Shown in pieces: positions 33,807 to 42,633 of a DNA stretch of 64,000 nucleotides. This DNA comes from RGIG8775 sp045612185 (GTDB lineage: Bacteria > Bacillota > Clostridia > Oscillospirales > CAG-272), in the NCBI GenBank assembly GCA_045612185.1, contig JAZKYO010000030.1, forward strand, positions 186,001 to 250,000. Direction: 5' to 3'. Numbering within the stretch: the first letter of the stretch is position 1; every line of letters begins with the position of its first letter. Under the pieces are notes generated by a model. It was not told the DNA's origin. It worked only from the letters and a program-made list of their open reading frames with translations, and made no database searches. Made by a program: the position numbers and the translations under genes.

Positions 33807-36287
33807 TTTTATTCTTACACAATGATCCGCCGCTTCGTTAAAGGTCAGAGCATATGTGGATTTGTTGATTTTTTCTATTCTCGCATCACACTCAAAGCTG
33901 TACTCTTTTTCTTCTTCAAGACATACGAGAACCGTAGAGTTCGGCGAGTCGCTCAAGGCTTTGAACGAAATTCCGCCGTTCTCACGTTTTTTATCGGTTA
34001 TAAGAGTGCGGAAGCCGCCCGTTACGCTGAAAGGCTTATAATAGCTTTCAAACCACAAAAGCACCGGTGTGGAAAGTCCCGAGAACTGGTGGAAGCCCGC
34101 GCCGCGACCGTTTTCTATCATAAAGTGTTCGTAGCAGTTATAGGTTGCCGACACTTCGCGTTCCCACAGCGAAAGCGCTTTTTCGGCTATCTCGGTGGCA
34201 AGCTCCACCTCTCCGTAGTCGAGTAACGCTTTCCACAGTATCCACTGGTGTGGCATCCAAACCGAACCGTTCCAATACCCGTATCTGCTATAATAGGGAG
34301 CACGGATATCTACCACGCTGACGCCTATATTGGTCATCATTCCTTTTTTGATATTTTCAAGCACGCGAGCTGAACGACAAGTGTCGGAGACGCCCGCTAT
34401 ATACGGGTAAACGCCGTCCATTCCCATGTCGGCATTCACGCCCATGTTCTGATATATAGAGAATGTGCCGCCGTTATGCTCAACGTAGCCGTAATATCCG
34501 CTTACCTCATCCCATGCGTATTTGTTAAGAGCATTTGAAAAAAATTCAATGTCCGAAAGGTAAAGGCTATCGTCCTCGCCAAGCATTCTTGCTATGGGTG
34601 CAAGAATACGCGCGCACAGCACGGTAAACGAGGTGTTTATCGCAGGGCTGACGATAGATTCTTTCTTCTCGACATGCAGCTTTTTTTGCGTGGGATAATC
34701 GTCCCAACCGCCCGAATTATAAAAGAGATGCCAAAGGCTGAAGATTCCGCTTTCGGTATTGTTCTTTTGCGCCGAGAAAAACTCGTACTGCGCTTTTATA
34801 TACGGGTAGAAGCGACGCGTCGATTCAATATCACCGATTTTATTCACAAGCTCACCGAACAAAAGTATCTGCGTGGGGAGCGGTGTTCCGTGAAGCACGA
34901 AAGGCGAATCGGCATTGCCGAGAGGCATCATATAGGCGTTAAGGCAGTCCTCGGCACGCTTTTGGTCTATTGTGGAAAGACCCATGCCGATAAAGCCCGA
35001 ATCCCACGTATAAAGCGAATCCCAATTGCGCCCCGGGGTATTGTGTCGAATATATTTTCCTCTGCAATAAATGGGATAAACCACGTTTGTAAGCGTGGTA
35101 GCACTCATAATCTCTTGCGACAGCGCATACTTTTCGCCCTCGGGATTACAGGTTGGCTTGTAAAGAGTATGGTCGCAGATCTGAGAATTATTGCCGTGCG
35201 CCTTTACGGTTAATACAACTACTTTTTCTGAGTGAGGCTCTACAAAAATCGGACGGAGAAAAAAGTCAACGTATTCCCTTTTTCCTTCGCCTTTTAAAAA
35301 GTTGGACACATGGTTATGTATAGATGACGTAAGCAATTGTCCCGCGTCGTCAGCAACAAGTCGGCGAAGAAAAAGCCCCGCGCCTCGGGTTTCCACCTCA
35401 TACACAAGTCCGCCAAAATTTACCGACGCGCCGTTTTCGGTCTTAGTTACGGCAGGTACAAATCCATCAAAAGCGGGGATAAACTCGGTTTTTTCCACGT
35501 CTCCGCCCAAAACGAATCCGTCTATATCGGCGTTCCCGCTTTTATATACAAGTGAAAACTCCGAAACCGACGTTTGAGGAATGTCAAGTGTAAAAAGGCT
35601 TATACTATCGGCTTTTTCAAGCTGTATCGGATACGCCTTTTGATTGACTTTAATAAGAAAATCACCGTTTCCCTTGTATCGGACAGCGATTTTTCGTGTC
35701 TCGGTTGACACAAGCTTATAAAAAAGCTCTGTATCGGGACTCATTGTTTTAGTGGTTTCAGCTCTGCCATTTACAAACAGACTTTCTCGTTTTTCACCTC
35801 GGCGGAGTCCGTCACAAGGAAAGACATAGTCCCCATTAAAGTCAGCATAATCTACCGCGTCAACAAACACACAGCCATCGGAAGGAATCGCCTTATAGTC
35901 CTCTATCTCCTTGTGGTAAAGCGATGACGCACGCATGCTTGCAAGAGCGTTAAGCGTAAGGCTTTCGGGCATATCGGTATTATTAACGAAGGTACACTTT
36001 ACGGTAAGCATAGCGCCATCAGAGCAAAAATCGGCATCAAGGTATACCCTGTCCTTCCACTCAAGCTCATAACGGTAGACAAAGTGCGATAGGTCCGAGG
36101 ATGACGACATTATTTTAGCACCGCAATCCGCGATGTCACGCGGGCACATTACACTTCTTCGATAATATCCGGGAAAAAGATTAAGGTCAAAGCGCAATCC
36201 TTTTCTCTCATCGGCAACGTGGGAAACACCGAGATAGTCTTTATTGTAAGGTCCCCACATCGGGAGGCTTAAATCGTGTTTTTCCAT
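33804..36287 (-). CDS. Six-hairpin (GH63-like) glycoside hydrolase
   Basis: The 827-residue cytoplasmic protein has an N-terminal beta-rich region of about 380 residues and a C-terminal (alpha/alpha)6 barrel. The barrel motifs resemble GH63 and related families: RNWDSLYTWDSGFIGMGL near 425, SGGWDDYP near 528, GYWNGSVWMPHQW near 675, and YEHFM followed by AGFHQFSGLSTPVLLW near 720. Such enzymes invert bonds in alpha-glucosides, mannosylglycerate or related sugars. The exact substrate cannot be read from sequence, and trehalase-like or GH78-like relatives are possible. The start is ATG 36287 with AGGAGA; an upstream TTG at 36317 is inferior. No transporter or regulator is adjacent. Confidence 0.75.
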   Translation of the reverse strand: MEKHDLSLPMWGPYNKDYLGVSHVADERKGLRFDLNLFPGYYRRSVMCPRDIADCGAKIMSSSSDLSHFVYRYELEWKDRVYLDADFCSDGAMLTVKCTFVNNTDMPESLTLNALASMRASSLYHKEIEDYKAIPSDGCVFVDAVDYADFNGDYVFPCDGLRRGEKRESLFVNGRAETTKTMSPDTELFYKLVSTETRKIAVRYKGNGDFLIKVNQKAYPIQLEKADSISLFTLDIPQTSVSEFSLVYKSGNADIDGFVLGGDVEKTEFIPAFDGFVPAVTKTENGASVNFGGLVYEVETRGAGLFLRRLVADDAGQLLTSSIHNHVSNFLKGEGKREYVDFFLRPIFVEPHSEKVVVLTVKAHGNNSQICDHTLYKPTCNPEGEKYALSQEIMSATTLTNVVYPIYCRGKYIRHNTPGRNWDSLYTWDSGFIGMGLSTIDQKRAEDCLNAYMMPLGNADSPFVLHGTPLPTQILLFGELVNKIGDIESTRRFYPYIKAQYEFFSAQKNNTESGIFSLWHLFYNSGGWDDYPTQKKLHVEKKESIVSPAINTSFTVLCARILAPIARMLGEDDSLYLSDIEFFSNALNKYAWDEVSGYYGYVEHNGGTFSIYQNMGVNADMGMDGVYPYIAGVSDTCRSARVLENIKKGMMTNIGVSVVDIRAPYYSRYGYWNGSVWMPHQWILWKALLDYGEVELATEIAEKALSLWEREVSATYNCYEHFMIENGRGAGFHQFSGLSTPVLLWFESYYKPFSVTGGFRTLITDKKRENGGISFKALSDSPNSTVLVCLEEEKEYSFECDARIEKINKSTYALTFNEAADHCVRIK

Positions 36288-36305
36288 AAAATCTCCTACA
36301 AAATT

Positions 36306-36331
36306 CCGCCGCAACAAAACCGTTGCGGCGG
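36306..36331 (-). terminator. Stem-loop after alaS
   Basis: CCGCCGCAAC and GTTGCGGCGG form a perfect ten-base stem. The minus-strand tail AATTTTG is T-poor, so this is a moderate terminator that may let alaS transcripts run into the glycosidase gene. Confidence 0.65.
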
Positions 36332-36341
36332 ATATTTTAAA

Positions 36342-38972
36342 TTATTTTATCATTCCTGCAAGTGTCGAAGCCGCAGAAGCGAGAGCCTCGTCAACCTTTG
36401 AAAGGTCACGTCCGCCTGCCATAGCGCCATCAGGGCGTCCGCCGCCCTTACCGCCTGTTACAGCCGCAACAGCGCCTACAAGCTTGCCTGCGTGAGCGCC
36501 TGCCGCAACAGCATCTTTACCTGCCGCTGATACAAAATTAAGCTTATCACCGTTTACAGCCGCAAGAACAGCAACAACGTCTGCGTACTTAGCCTTTATC
36601 TCGTCACCGAGAGTTCTTACCGCGTCAACCTGCATATCCTCAAGCTTTGCCGCAACAAGCTTTACAGAGCCCACTGTTACCGCTGAAGCAAGAATGGAAT
36701 CAAGCTTGGAGCCCGCAAGTTTTGAGTTGAGCGATTCTATTTCACGCTTGTCCTCTCTCATCTCAGCCATAACGGAAGAAGCGCGCGCGGGAAGCTCGTT
36801 AACATTCTGCGCCTTAAGCTCCTTAGCGGTATCAGCAAGAAGCTTATCCTTTTCAGCAAGGAGAGCTATAACTCCGTTACCCGTTACGCACTCGATACGT
36901 CTTACGCCCGAAGCAACCGACGACTCGGAAACTATCTTGAAAAGACCTACCTTAGCGGTATTATCAACGTGCGTACCGCCGCAGAATTCGGTGGACGCGT
37001 CGCCCATCTTGACTACTCGTACGGTTGCGCCGTACTTCTCGCCAAAGAGCATCATTGCGCCCATCTTTTTGGCGTTTTCAATATCGGTCTCAACTGTATC
37101 TACTGCGATACCCTTGAGAATATTCTCGTTTACAATTGCCTCAACCTTAGCTATTTCATCAACCGTCATAGCCGAGAAGTGAGTAAAGTCAAAGCGTCCG
37201 CGACCCTCGTCAACATAAGATCCCGCCTGTTCAACGTGTGTGCCAAGCACCTTGCGGAGAGCCCCCTGAAGCAGGTGAAGCGAGGAGTGATTACGCATAA
37301 TAGCAGCGCGTCTTTCAGCGTTTACAGCTACCTTTACCGCATCGCCAACCTTAACCGTACCGCTTGTCATGTTACAGATATGAAGGTAAACGCCGTCAGT
37401 TTTCTTAGTGTCAAGCACGACAGCCGTAGCGTTGTCCGAAGCAACGCTACCCTCGTCACCAACCTGACCGCCGCCCTCTCCGTAGCAAGGGGTTTTATCA
37501 AGAACAAGTGTGAACTCGCCCTCGTTTACCTCATTAACGCTATTCTCGTCAACGATAATCGCAAGCACCTTTGCGTCTGTGGAAATATCGGTATATCCTA
37601 CGAACTCGGTCTTTGCGATACCCGAGATAAGGTCCTTGGATGATTCTGACCAACCGCTGATATTTCCTCTTGCGGCTCTTGCTCTTTCTCTCTGCTCCTG
37701 CATAAGAGCCTTAAAGGTCTCTTCGTCTGCACTAAGTCCCTTTTCCTCAATAATTTCCTTTGTTAGGTCAAGCGGGAATCCAAAAGTATCGTAGAGCTTG
37801 AACACGTCCTCGCCCGAGATAACCTTCTTATCAGCCTTTACAGCGTCGTCGATAATGGTATTGAGAATGTTAAGACCCGCGTCGATAGTAGCGTCAAAGC
37901 GCTCCTCCTCGTTGCCGATAACTCTGAGAATATAATCCTTCTTTTCGCCAAGCTCGGGGTACGCGCCTATATTTTCACCGATAACCACCTCGCAAAGCTC
38001 ACAAAGGAACGCGCGGTTGATACCGAGAAGTTTACCGAAGCGGCAAGCGCGGCGAAGGATTCGGCGAAGAACGTATCCTCTGCCCTCGTTGGAGGGGATA
38101 ACTCCGTCGCTTATCATAAACGTTGCACTTCTGATATGGTCGGTAACAACACGGATAGAAATATCGTCCTTGGCGTTATCACCGTAGCTCTTGCCCGAGA
38201 TAGCACAAACTGTGTTGAGTATTTTTCTTACGGTATCTACTTCAAAAAGATTGTCAACGCCCTGCATTACGCAAGCAAGACGCTCAAGACCCATACCTGT
38301 ATCTATATTCTTTTGAACAAGCTCTGTATAGTTTCCGTTACCGTCGTTATTGAACTGTGAGAACACGTTGTTCCAGGTCTCCATAAATCTGTCACAGTCG
38401 CAGCCGGGCTTACAATCAGGAGATCCGCAACCGTACTTTTCGCCACGGTCGAAGTAAATCTCCGAGCAAGGTCCGCAGGGACCTGAGCCGTGCTCCCAGA
38501 AGTTATCGGCTTTACCGAGGCGAACTATACGCTCTGCGGGAACACCGATTTTCTTATTCCAAATTTCGAAAGCTTCCTCGTCATTCTCGTAGATAGAGGG
38601 CCAGAGCAACTCGCCGGGAATTTCAAGCCACTCGGTAAGGAATTCCCACGCCCACGGAATAGCCTCGTTTTTGAAGTAATCTCCAAAAGAGAAGTTTCCA
38701 AGCATTTCAAAATAAGTACCGTGACGGGCTGTATGTCCAACTCTGTCAAGGTCGGGAGTTCTTATACACTTCTGGCAGGTAGTAACTCTGTTTCTGGGGG
38801 GCACTTCCTCGCCTGTGAAGTACTTCTTCATAGGAGCCATACCCGAGTTAATAAGCAAAAGCGACTTATCGTTAATGGGAACGAGGGGGAAAGACGGAAG
38901 TCTCAAATGACCCTTGCTCTCAAAAAACGAAAGATATTTTTCTCTGAGTTCGTTAAGTGAAGTCCATTTCAT
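36342..38972 (-). CDS. alaS: Alanine--tRNA ligase
   Basis: AlaRS charges tRNA-Ala and edits mischarged glycine and serine. The 876-residue product has the class II core from MKWTSLNELREKYLSFFESKGH through TCQKCIRTPDLDRVGHTARHGTYFEMLGNFSFGDYFK. The editing domain carries the metal-binding HSSLHLLQGAL near residue 565 and CGGTHVDNTAKVGLFKI near 665. The C-terminal C-Ala domain ends with GGKGGGRPDGAMAGG. A CGSPDCKPGCDCDR insertion in the N-terminal core could bind zinc. Length is normal. The leader is only about 35 bases, too short for a T-box. Confidence 0.97.
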   Translation of the reverse strand: MKWTSLNELREKYLSFFESKGHLRLPSFPLVPINDKSLLLINSGMAPMKKYFTGEEVPPRNRVTTCQKCIRTPDLDRVGHTARHGTYFEMLGNFSFGDYFKNEAIPWAWEFLTEWLEIPGELLWPSIYENDEEAFEIWNKKIGVPAERIVRLGKADNFWEHGSGPCGPCSEIYFDRGEKYGCGSPDCKPGCDCDRFMETWNNVFSQFNNDGNGNYTELVQKNIDTGMGLERLACVMQGVDNLFEVDTVRKILNTVCAISGKSYGDNAKDDISIRVVTDHIRSATFMISDGVIPSNEGRGYVLRRILRRACRFGKLLGINRAFLCELCEVVIGENIGAYPELGEKKDYILRVIGNEEERFDATIDAGLNILNTIIDDAVKADKKVISGEDVFKLYDTFGFPLDLTKEIIEEKGLSADEETFKALMQEQRERARAARGNISGWSESSKDLISGIAKTEFVGYTDISTDAKVLAIIVDENSVNEVNEGEFTLVLDKTPCYGEGGGQVGDEGSVASDNATAVVLDTKKTDGVYLHICNMTSGTVKVGDAVKVAVNAERRAAIMRNHSSLHLLQGALRKVLGTHVEQAGSYVDEGRGRFDFTHFSAMTVDEIAKVEAIVNENILKGIAVDTVETDIENAKKMGAMMLFGEKYGATVRVVKMGDASTEFCGGTHVDNTAKVGLFKIVSESSVASGVRRIECVTGNGVIALLAEKDKLLADTAKELKAQNVNELPARASSVMAEMREDKREIESLNSKLAGSKLDSILASAVTVGSVKLVAAKLEDMQVDAVRTLGDEIKAKYADVVAVLAAVNGDKLNFVSAAGKDAVAAGAHAGKLVGAVAAVTGGKGGGRPDGAMAGGRDLSKVDEALASAASTLAGMIK

Positions 38973-39014
38973 AGTTTTATATTACCTTTCAATATTTTAC
39001 AAGCATACTTATTA

Positions 39015-39043
39015 ATTATATCACCGTAAGTCTTTTGTGTCAA
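39015..39043 (-). promoter_or_regulatory. alaS: Promoter of alaS
   Basis: TTGACA (39043-39038), 17 bases, TATAAT (39020-39015) with TGA before the -10. Confidence 0.85.
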
Positions 39044-39058
39044 GAGGATTGGCAATTT

Positions 39059-39904
39059 TTATTTAAGCCCGTGAAGCGCCGCGCCGATTACCGTAGCGAA
39101 ATTGGCGTTTTCGGGGATAAGGTAGTTGACCTCAAAGTTCTCGTTGAGCGCCAAAAGCCTTTCCTTTATAGGCTTAACCGCAGTAAGGTTGCCCGTAAGA
39201 ACTATGTTTTTCACCTTATACTCCCTCGCCGCAAAAAGCGCTATCATTCCCACGGTCTCAGCTACCATATTGGCTATACCGAGGGCAATGTCGTTTTTAC
39301 TTGCTATGTCGCTGAGCTTACCAAAGTTTGCCGCCGTCAGCTCATCGTTAACGCCGTTGTATTTTCCCTTGCCCGAGATATCCTTAATGCGGAGGTCTAC
39401 GTTATCAAGATTTCCACCCTCGCAAAGCTGCTCGATATGCTCGATATTATCTACACCGAGAATCTTTTTATTAAGACCGATAAGCGTACCGCCGCCTACT
39501 CCCGTACCGCCAAGATACTTGGTTTCGATAGTATTTCCGTTGCGTTTGGCGTAAACGAGAGCCGTACCTGTACCGAGACTGATTACCACAGCCTCGTCAA
39601 GCTTTGATAGATAAAGTCCGCCGTGTCCGATGCAGGAAAATTCACTTACCGCGTTACACTTTACCGAATATATGGGCTTATCTATGGAAGCAGAGCCCGC
39701 GCCCGTCATCATAACACAATCTATTTTATCAAGCGCGATATCGTTTTGAAGCGTAAATTTTCCAAATGCTCCATAAGCCGACGTCACGGGGTCGGTTGCG
39801 CGCACAAACTGCGGCTCAATAAGTTCTATGCCGCTTTCGGTTTTATTAAATCCGACTATTTTTGTGGTAGTTCCGCCAACGTCTATTCCTATTACAGTTT
39901 GCAT
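39059..39904 (-). CDS. coaW: Type II pantothenate kinase
   Basis: This enzyme phosphorylates pantothenate, the committed step of coenzyme A synthesis. The 281-residue product has an ASKHA fold: phosphate-binding GIDVGGTTTKIVGF at 6-19, then MTGAGSASID, VISLGTGTALVY and the type II hallmark YLGGTGVGGGTLIGLNKKILG near 130-150, ending with NIVLTGNLTAV. The type II enzyme is less common than types I and III and in Staphylococcus escapes CoA feedback. It is transcribed alone, divergent from the HAD gene, with overlapping promoters. Confidence 0.9.
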   Translation of the reverse strand: MQTVIGIDVGGTTTKIVGFNKTESGIELIEPQFVRATDPVTSAYGAFGKFTLQNDIALDKIDCVMMTGAGSASIDKPIYSVKCNAVSEFSCIGHGGLYLSKLDEAVVISLGTGTALVYAKRNGNTIETKYLGGTGVGGGTLIGLNKKILGVDNIEHIEQLCEGGNLDNVDLRIKDISGKGKYNGVNDELTAANFGKLSDIASKNDIALGIANMVAETVGMIALFAAREYKVKNIVLTGNLTAVKPIKERLLALNENFEVNYLIPENANFATVIGAALHGLK

Positions 39905-39937
39905 ATCAAACTCCTCAAAAAAATTTTTGTTTAGAAT

Positions 39938-39966
39938 ATTATACCACTATCTTGCAAAAAAATCAA
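39938..39966 (-). promoter_or_regulatory. coaW: Promoter of coaW
   Basis: TTGATT (39966-39961), 17 bases, TATAAT (39943-39938), TGG before the -10. It interlocks with the opposite HAD/rqcH promoter, the two -35 boxes being three bases apart. Confidence 0.75.
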
Positions 39967-39980
39967 GAAGGTGATATAAT
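39952..39980 (+). promoter_or_regulatory. Promoter of the HAD/rqcH operon
   Basis: TTGCAA (39952-39957), 17 bases, TATAAT (39975-39980) with TGA before the -10; about 33 bases to the ATG. Confidence 0.75.
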
Positions 39981-40012
39981 ATATTGTAATATTTTCTGAA
40001 AAGGAGCAAAAA

Positions 40013-40840
40013 ATGGAGTTCAAAAATCCTGATATTAAGAATATAGCCGATAAAAAGCTGTATATTTTCGATATGGACGGCACTATTTATCTTGGCGGAA
40101 TCGTTTTTGATTTTGCCGTAAGATTCATTGACAATCTGCGTGCAAGCGGAAGGCGCGTTCTGTTTTTCACTAACAACGCTTCGCACACCACAGAGTTTTA
40201 TTACTCAAAATTGGCGCGTCTCGGTTTTTCTCCGCAAGAGGGTGAAATAATGACCTCAGGCGACGTTACCATTGAGTATCTTAAAAGCCACCGCGCAGGC
40301 AAATCGGTCTACCTTATAGGCACTGACGAACTAGTTGAGGATTTCAAAAAGCGCGGCGTAAAGCTTGTTGACGAAAGCGCCGATAGCTGTGATATAGTTG
40401 TCAGCAGTTTTGACACCACGCTGACATACGAAAAGCTAAATGCCGCTTGCAGATTTGTGAGAAACGGCGCGGAATATCTCTCTACACACCCCGACTTCAA
40501 CTGCCCCGTTGAAAACGGATTTATTCCCGACAGCGGAGCTATTGCAGCGTTTATCACTGCTTCCACGGGAAAAGTTCCCACGTATTTCGGCAAGCCCTAC
40601 AAGGAAACTGTTGAAATGATTGAGGAGGTTTGCGGAGTTAACCGCAAGGATATGGTGATTTTTGGCGACAGACTTTATACCGACATTGCGCTTGGCAAAA
40701 AGCACGGCGTTTGCGCAGCTCTCGTGCTTTCGGGCGAGACACTTCCCGATGACGTTGACGCGGCAAGTGATGCAGAGAAACCGGACTTTGTATTTGAGTC
40801 GCTCGATGAAGTGAACAAATTTATGTTTGAGGTAAAATAA
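40013..40840 (+). CDS. NagD-like HAD-IIA family phosphatase
   Basis: The 275-residue product is a haloacid dehalogenase-type phosphatase with a class II cap. Catalytic residues are in FDMDGTIYLGG (D20 and D22), the second motif is FFTNNASHTTEFY, the lysine is in YFGKPYKETVEMI and the final acidic motif is MVIFGDRLYTDIALGKKHG. Relatives dephosphorylate small molecules such as nucleotides or p-nitrophenyl phosphate; the natural substrate is unknown. ATG 40013 follows AAAAGGAG. Its stop codon overlaps the rqcH ATG (TAATG), so the two are coupled. Confidence 0.92.
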   Translation: MEFKNPDIKNIADKKLYIFDMDGTIYLGGIVFDFAVRFIDNLRASGRRVLFFTNNASHTTEFYYSKLARLGFSPQEGEIMTSGDVTIEYLKSHRAGKSVYLIGTDELVEDFKKRGVKLVDESADSCDIVVSSFDTTLTYEKLNAACRFVRNGAEYLSTHPDFNCPVENGFIPDSGAIAAFITASTGKVPTYFGKPYKETVEMIEEVCGVNRKDMVIFGDRLYTDIALGKKHGVCAALVLSGETLPDDVDAASDAEKPDFVFESLDEVNKFMFEVK

Positions 40841-42600
40841 TGGCGTTTGACGCAGGTATGCTCTCGTGCGTATTGCACGAAATAAGAGAAGAATCGCTTG
40901 GAGCGAGAGTGGAAAAGGTCTACCAGCCCGAGCGAGACGAAATAATTTTGCAGATCCGCTCTAAAAGCGGCGGAAAACGGTTGCTTATCAATGCGGGCTC
41001 TAACAATCCGCGAATAGGATTTACCACCGTTCCAAAAGAAAACCCGCAAAATCCGCCCATGCTCTGTATGCTTTTGCGCAAGCATTTGCAGGGCGCAAAG
41101 CTATGCTCGGTGGAACAACTCGGCTTTGAGCGAGCTGCCGTTCTCGGCTTTGAGACCCGAGACGAAATGGGCTACGAGTGTGTAAAATATCTCATTGCAG
41201 AGCTTATGGGAAAATACAGCAATCTGATTTTTGCCGATGGTGACATGAAGATAGTTACCGCCCTTAAAATAATCGACTTTTCCACAAGCAGTTTACGTCA
41301 GGTGTTGCCGGGAATGAAGTACGAGCTTCCGCCCAAGCAGGACAAAGCAGATCCTACTGCTACCGACGAGGCAGAGTTTATGCGCCTTATTGAAAATGCG
41401 CCGGCAGAACGCGGGTGCGACAAGTTTATTCTTGGAAGTTATATGGGTATTTCGGCATCTGTGGCGCGTGAGGTCGCCTTTGCGGCAACAGGTGCGGTTG
41501 ACACCCCCATAGCCGCTTGCAGTCCGAGAGTGCTTTGGGGAAAATTCTCGAAGCTCATGGAGAGCATAAAATCAAACGATTACGCCCCCACGCTTATTCT
41601 TGACGGCGAAAAGCCTGTTGAATACGCCTTCTGCCCTCTCAATCAGTACCGCGGATTCACAGTTAAATCAATAAACAGCCCCAGTGAGCTTCTTGATGTA
41701 TTTTTCGACAGCAGAGATAAGGAACAGCGTGTCAAGCAGAGGGCTTCGGACGTTCAAAGACTGTTGCTGAACGCTCACTCAAGGCTGACGAAGAAGATTG
41801 AAATTCAGGAGGGTGAGCTTGCCGAGTGCGCCAAGGGAGAGGAATACAAGCGCATTGGCGACCTTATCACAGCCAATCTGTACATGCTCAAGCGCGGAAT
41901 GAAAGAGGTGAGCCTGCCCGATTACGAAAGCATGAGCGAGGACGGCTCGTTCAAATACGTAACAGTTGAGCTTGACGAGCGGCTTTCCCCTGCGGCAAAT
42001 GCGCAAAAACTTTACAAGAGATACAACAAATCAAAGACCGCCAAGATTGAGCTTACAAAGCAGATAGAGCTTGCCAAGCGTGAGCTTGAATATATAAACT
42101 CTGTGCTTGATTCGCTTGACAAGGCTGAGTCGCCCGCCGACCTTGCCGAGATACGCGACGAGCTTTACCGCGCGGGATACGCCTCAAAAATGAAGGGCTA
42201 CACCTCTCACAAGCAAGCCGCGCCATCGGTGGCTAAATTCGTTACAGACGGAGGTTACACGGTCCTTTGCGGAAAGAACAACGTACAGAACGAGTATATA
42301 ACCTTTAAGCTTGCGTCAAAAACTGACTATTGGTTTCACGCAAAGAATGCGCCCGGCTCGCACGTAGTAATGCTTACAAACGGAGAAGAGCCCCCCGCCG
42401 AGGATTTTACCCAAGCGGCAGAGATTGCGGCGTATCACTCAAAAGCTTACGGCGGTCAAAGCGTTGAGGTTGACTATACCTTTGTAAAGCACATCAAAAA
42501 GCCCCCTGCAGCGAAGCCCGGATTTGTAATATACCACACGAACTGGTCCGCCACAGTCACCCCAAATCCCGATAAAATCCACGCCATGAGGCAAAAATAA
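40840..42600 (+). CDS. rqcH: Rqc2 homologue RqcH (NFACT protein)
   Basis: RqcH binds stalled 50S-nascent chain complexes and adds C-terminal alanine tails that target the peptide for degradation. The 586-residue product has the NFACT-N domain (MAFDAGMLSCVLHEIREESLGARVEKVYQP, then NPPMLCMLLRKHLQGAKL), a helix-hairpin-helix and coiled-coil middle (SAHSRLTKKIEIQEGELAEC and IELTKQIELAKRELEYI), and the C-terminal NFACT-R domain (DYWFHAKNAPGSHVVM, EVDYTFVKHIKKPPAAKPGFVIYH). In older annotations it is called a fibronectin-binding protein. It ends the two-gene operon at a clear terminator. Confidence 0.95.
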   Translation: MAFDAGMLSCVLHEIREESLGARVEKVYQPERDEIILQIRSKSGGKRLLINAGSNNPRIGFTTVPKENPQNPPMLCMLLRKHLQGAKLCSVEQLGFERAAVLGFETRDEMGYECVKYLIAELMGKYSNLIFADGDMKIVTALKIIDFSTSSLRQVLPGMKYELPPKQDKADPTATDEAEFMRLIENAPAERGCDKFILGSYMGISASVAREVAFAATGAVDTPIAACSPRVLWGKFSKLMESIKSNDYAPTLILDGEKPVEYAFCPLNQYRGFTVKSINSPSELLDVFFDSRDKEQRVKQRASDVQRLLLNAHSRLTKKIEIQEGELAECAKGEEYKRIGDLITANLYMLKRGMKEVSLPDYESMSEDGSFKYVTVELDERLSPAANAQKLYKRYNKSKTAKIELTKQIELAKRELEYINSVLDSLDKAESPADLAEIRDELYRAGYASKMKGYTSHKQAAPSVAKFVTDGGYTVLCGKNNVQNEYITFKLASKTDYWFHAKNAPGSHVVMLTNGEEPPAEDFTQAAEIAAYHSKAYGGQSVEVDYTFVKHIKKPPAAKPGFVIYHTNWSATVTPNPDKIHAMRQK

Positions 42601-42602
42601 GC

Positions 42603-42630
42603 AAAGGAGCTGTCAATGACAGCTCCTTTT
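42603..42630. terminator. Terminator between rqcH and the FAD oxidoreductase
   Basis: AAAGGAGCTGTC and GACAGCTCCTTT form a 12-base stem with an AAT loop followed by TTTT-type tail; it lies between converging genes. Confidence 0.85.
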
Positions 42631-42633
42631 GGA

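Noticed and set aside
38973..39014. T-box leader for alaS (and for leuS, metG)
   Set aside because: The leaders are too short and lack the T-box sequence.
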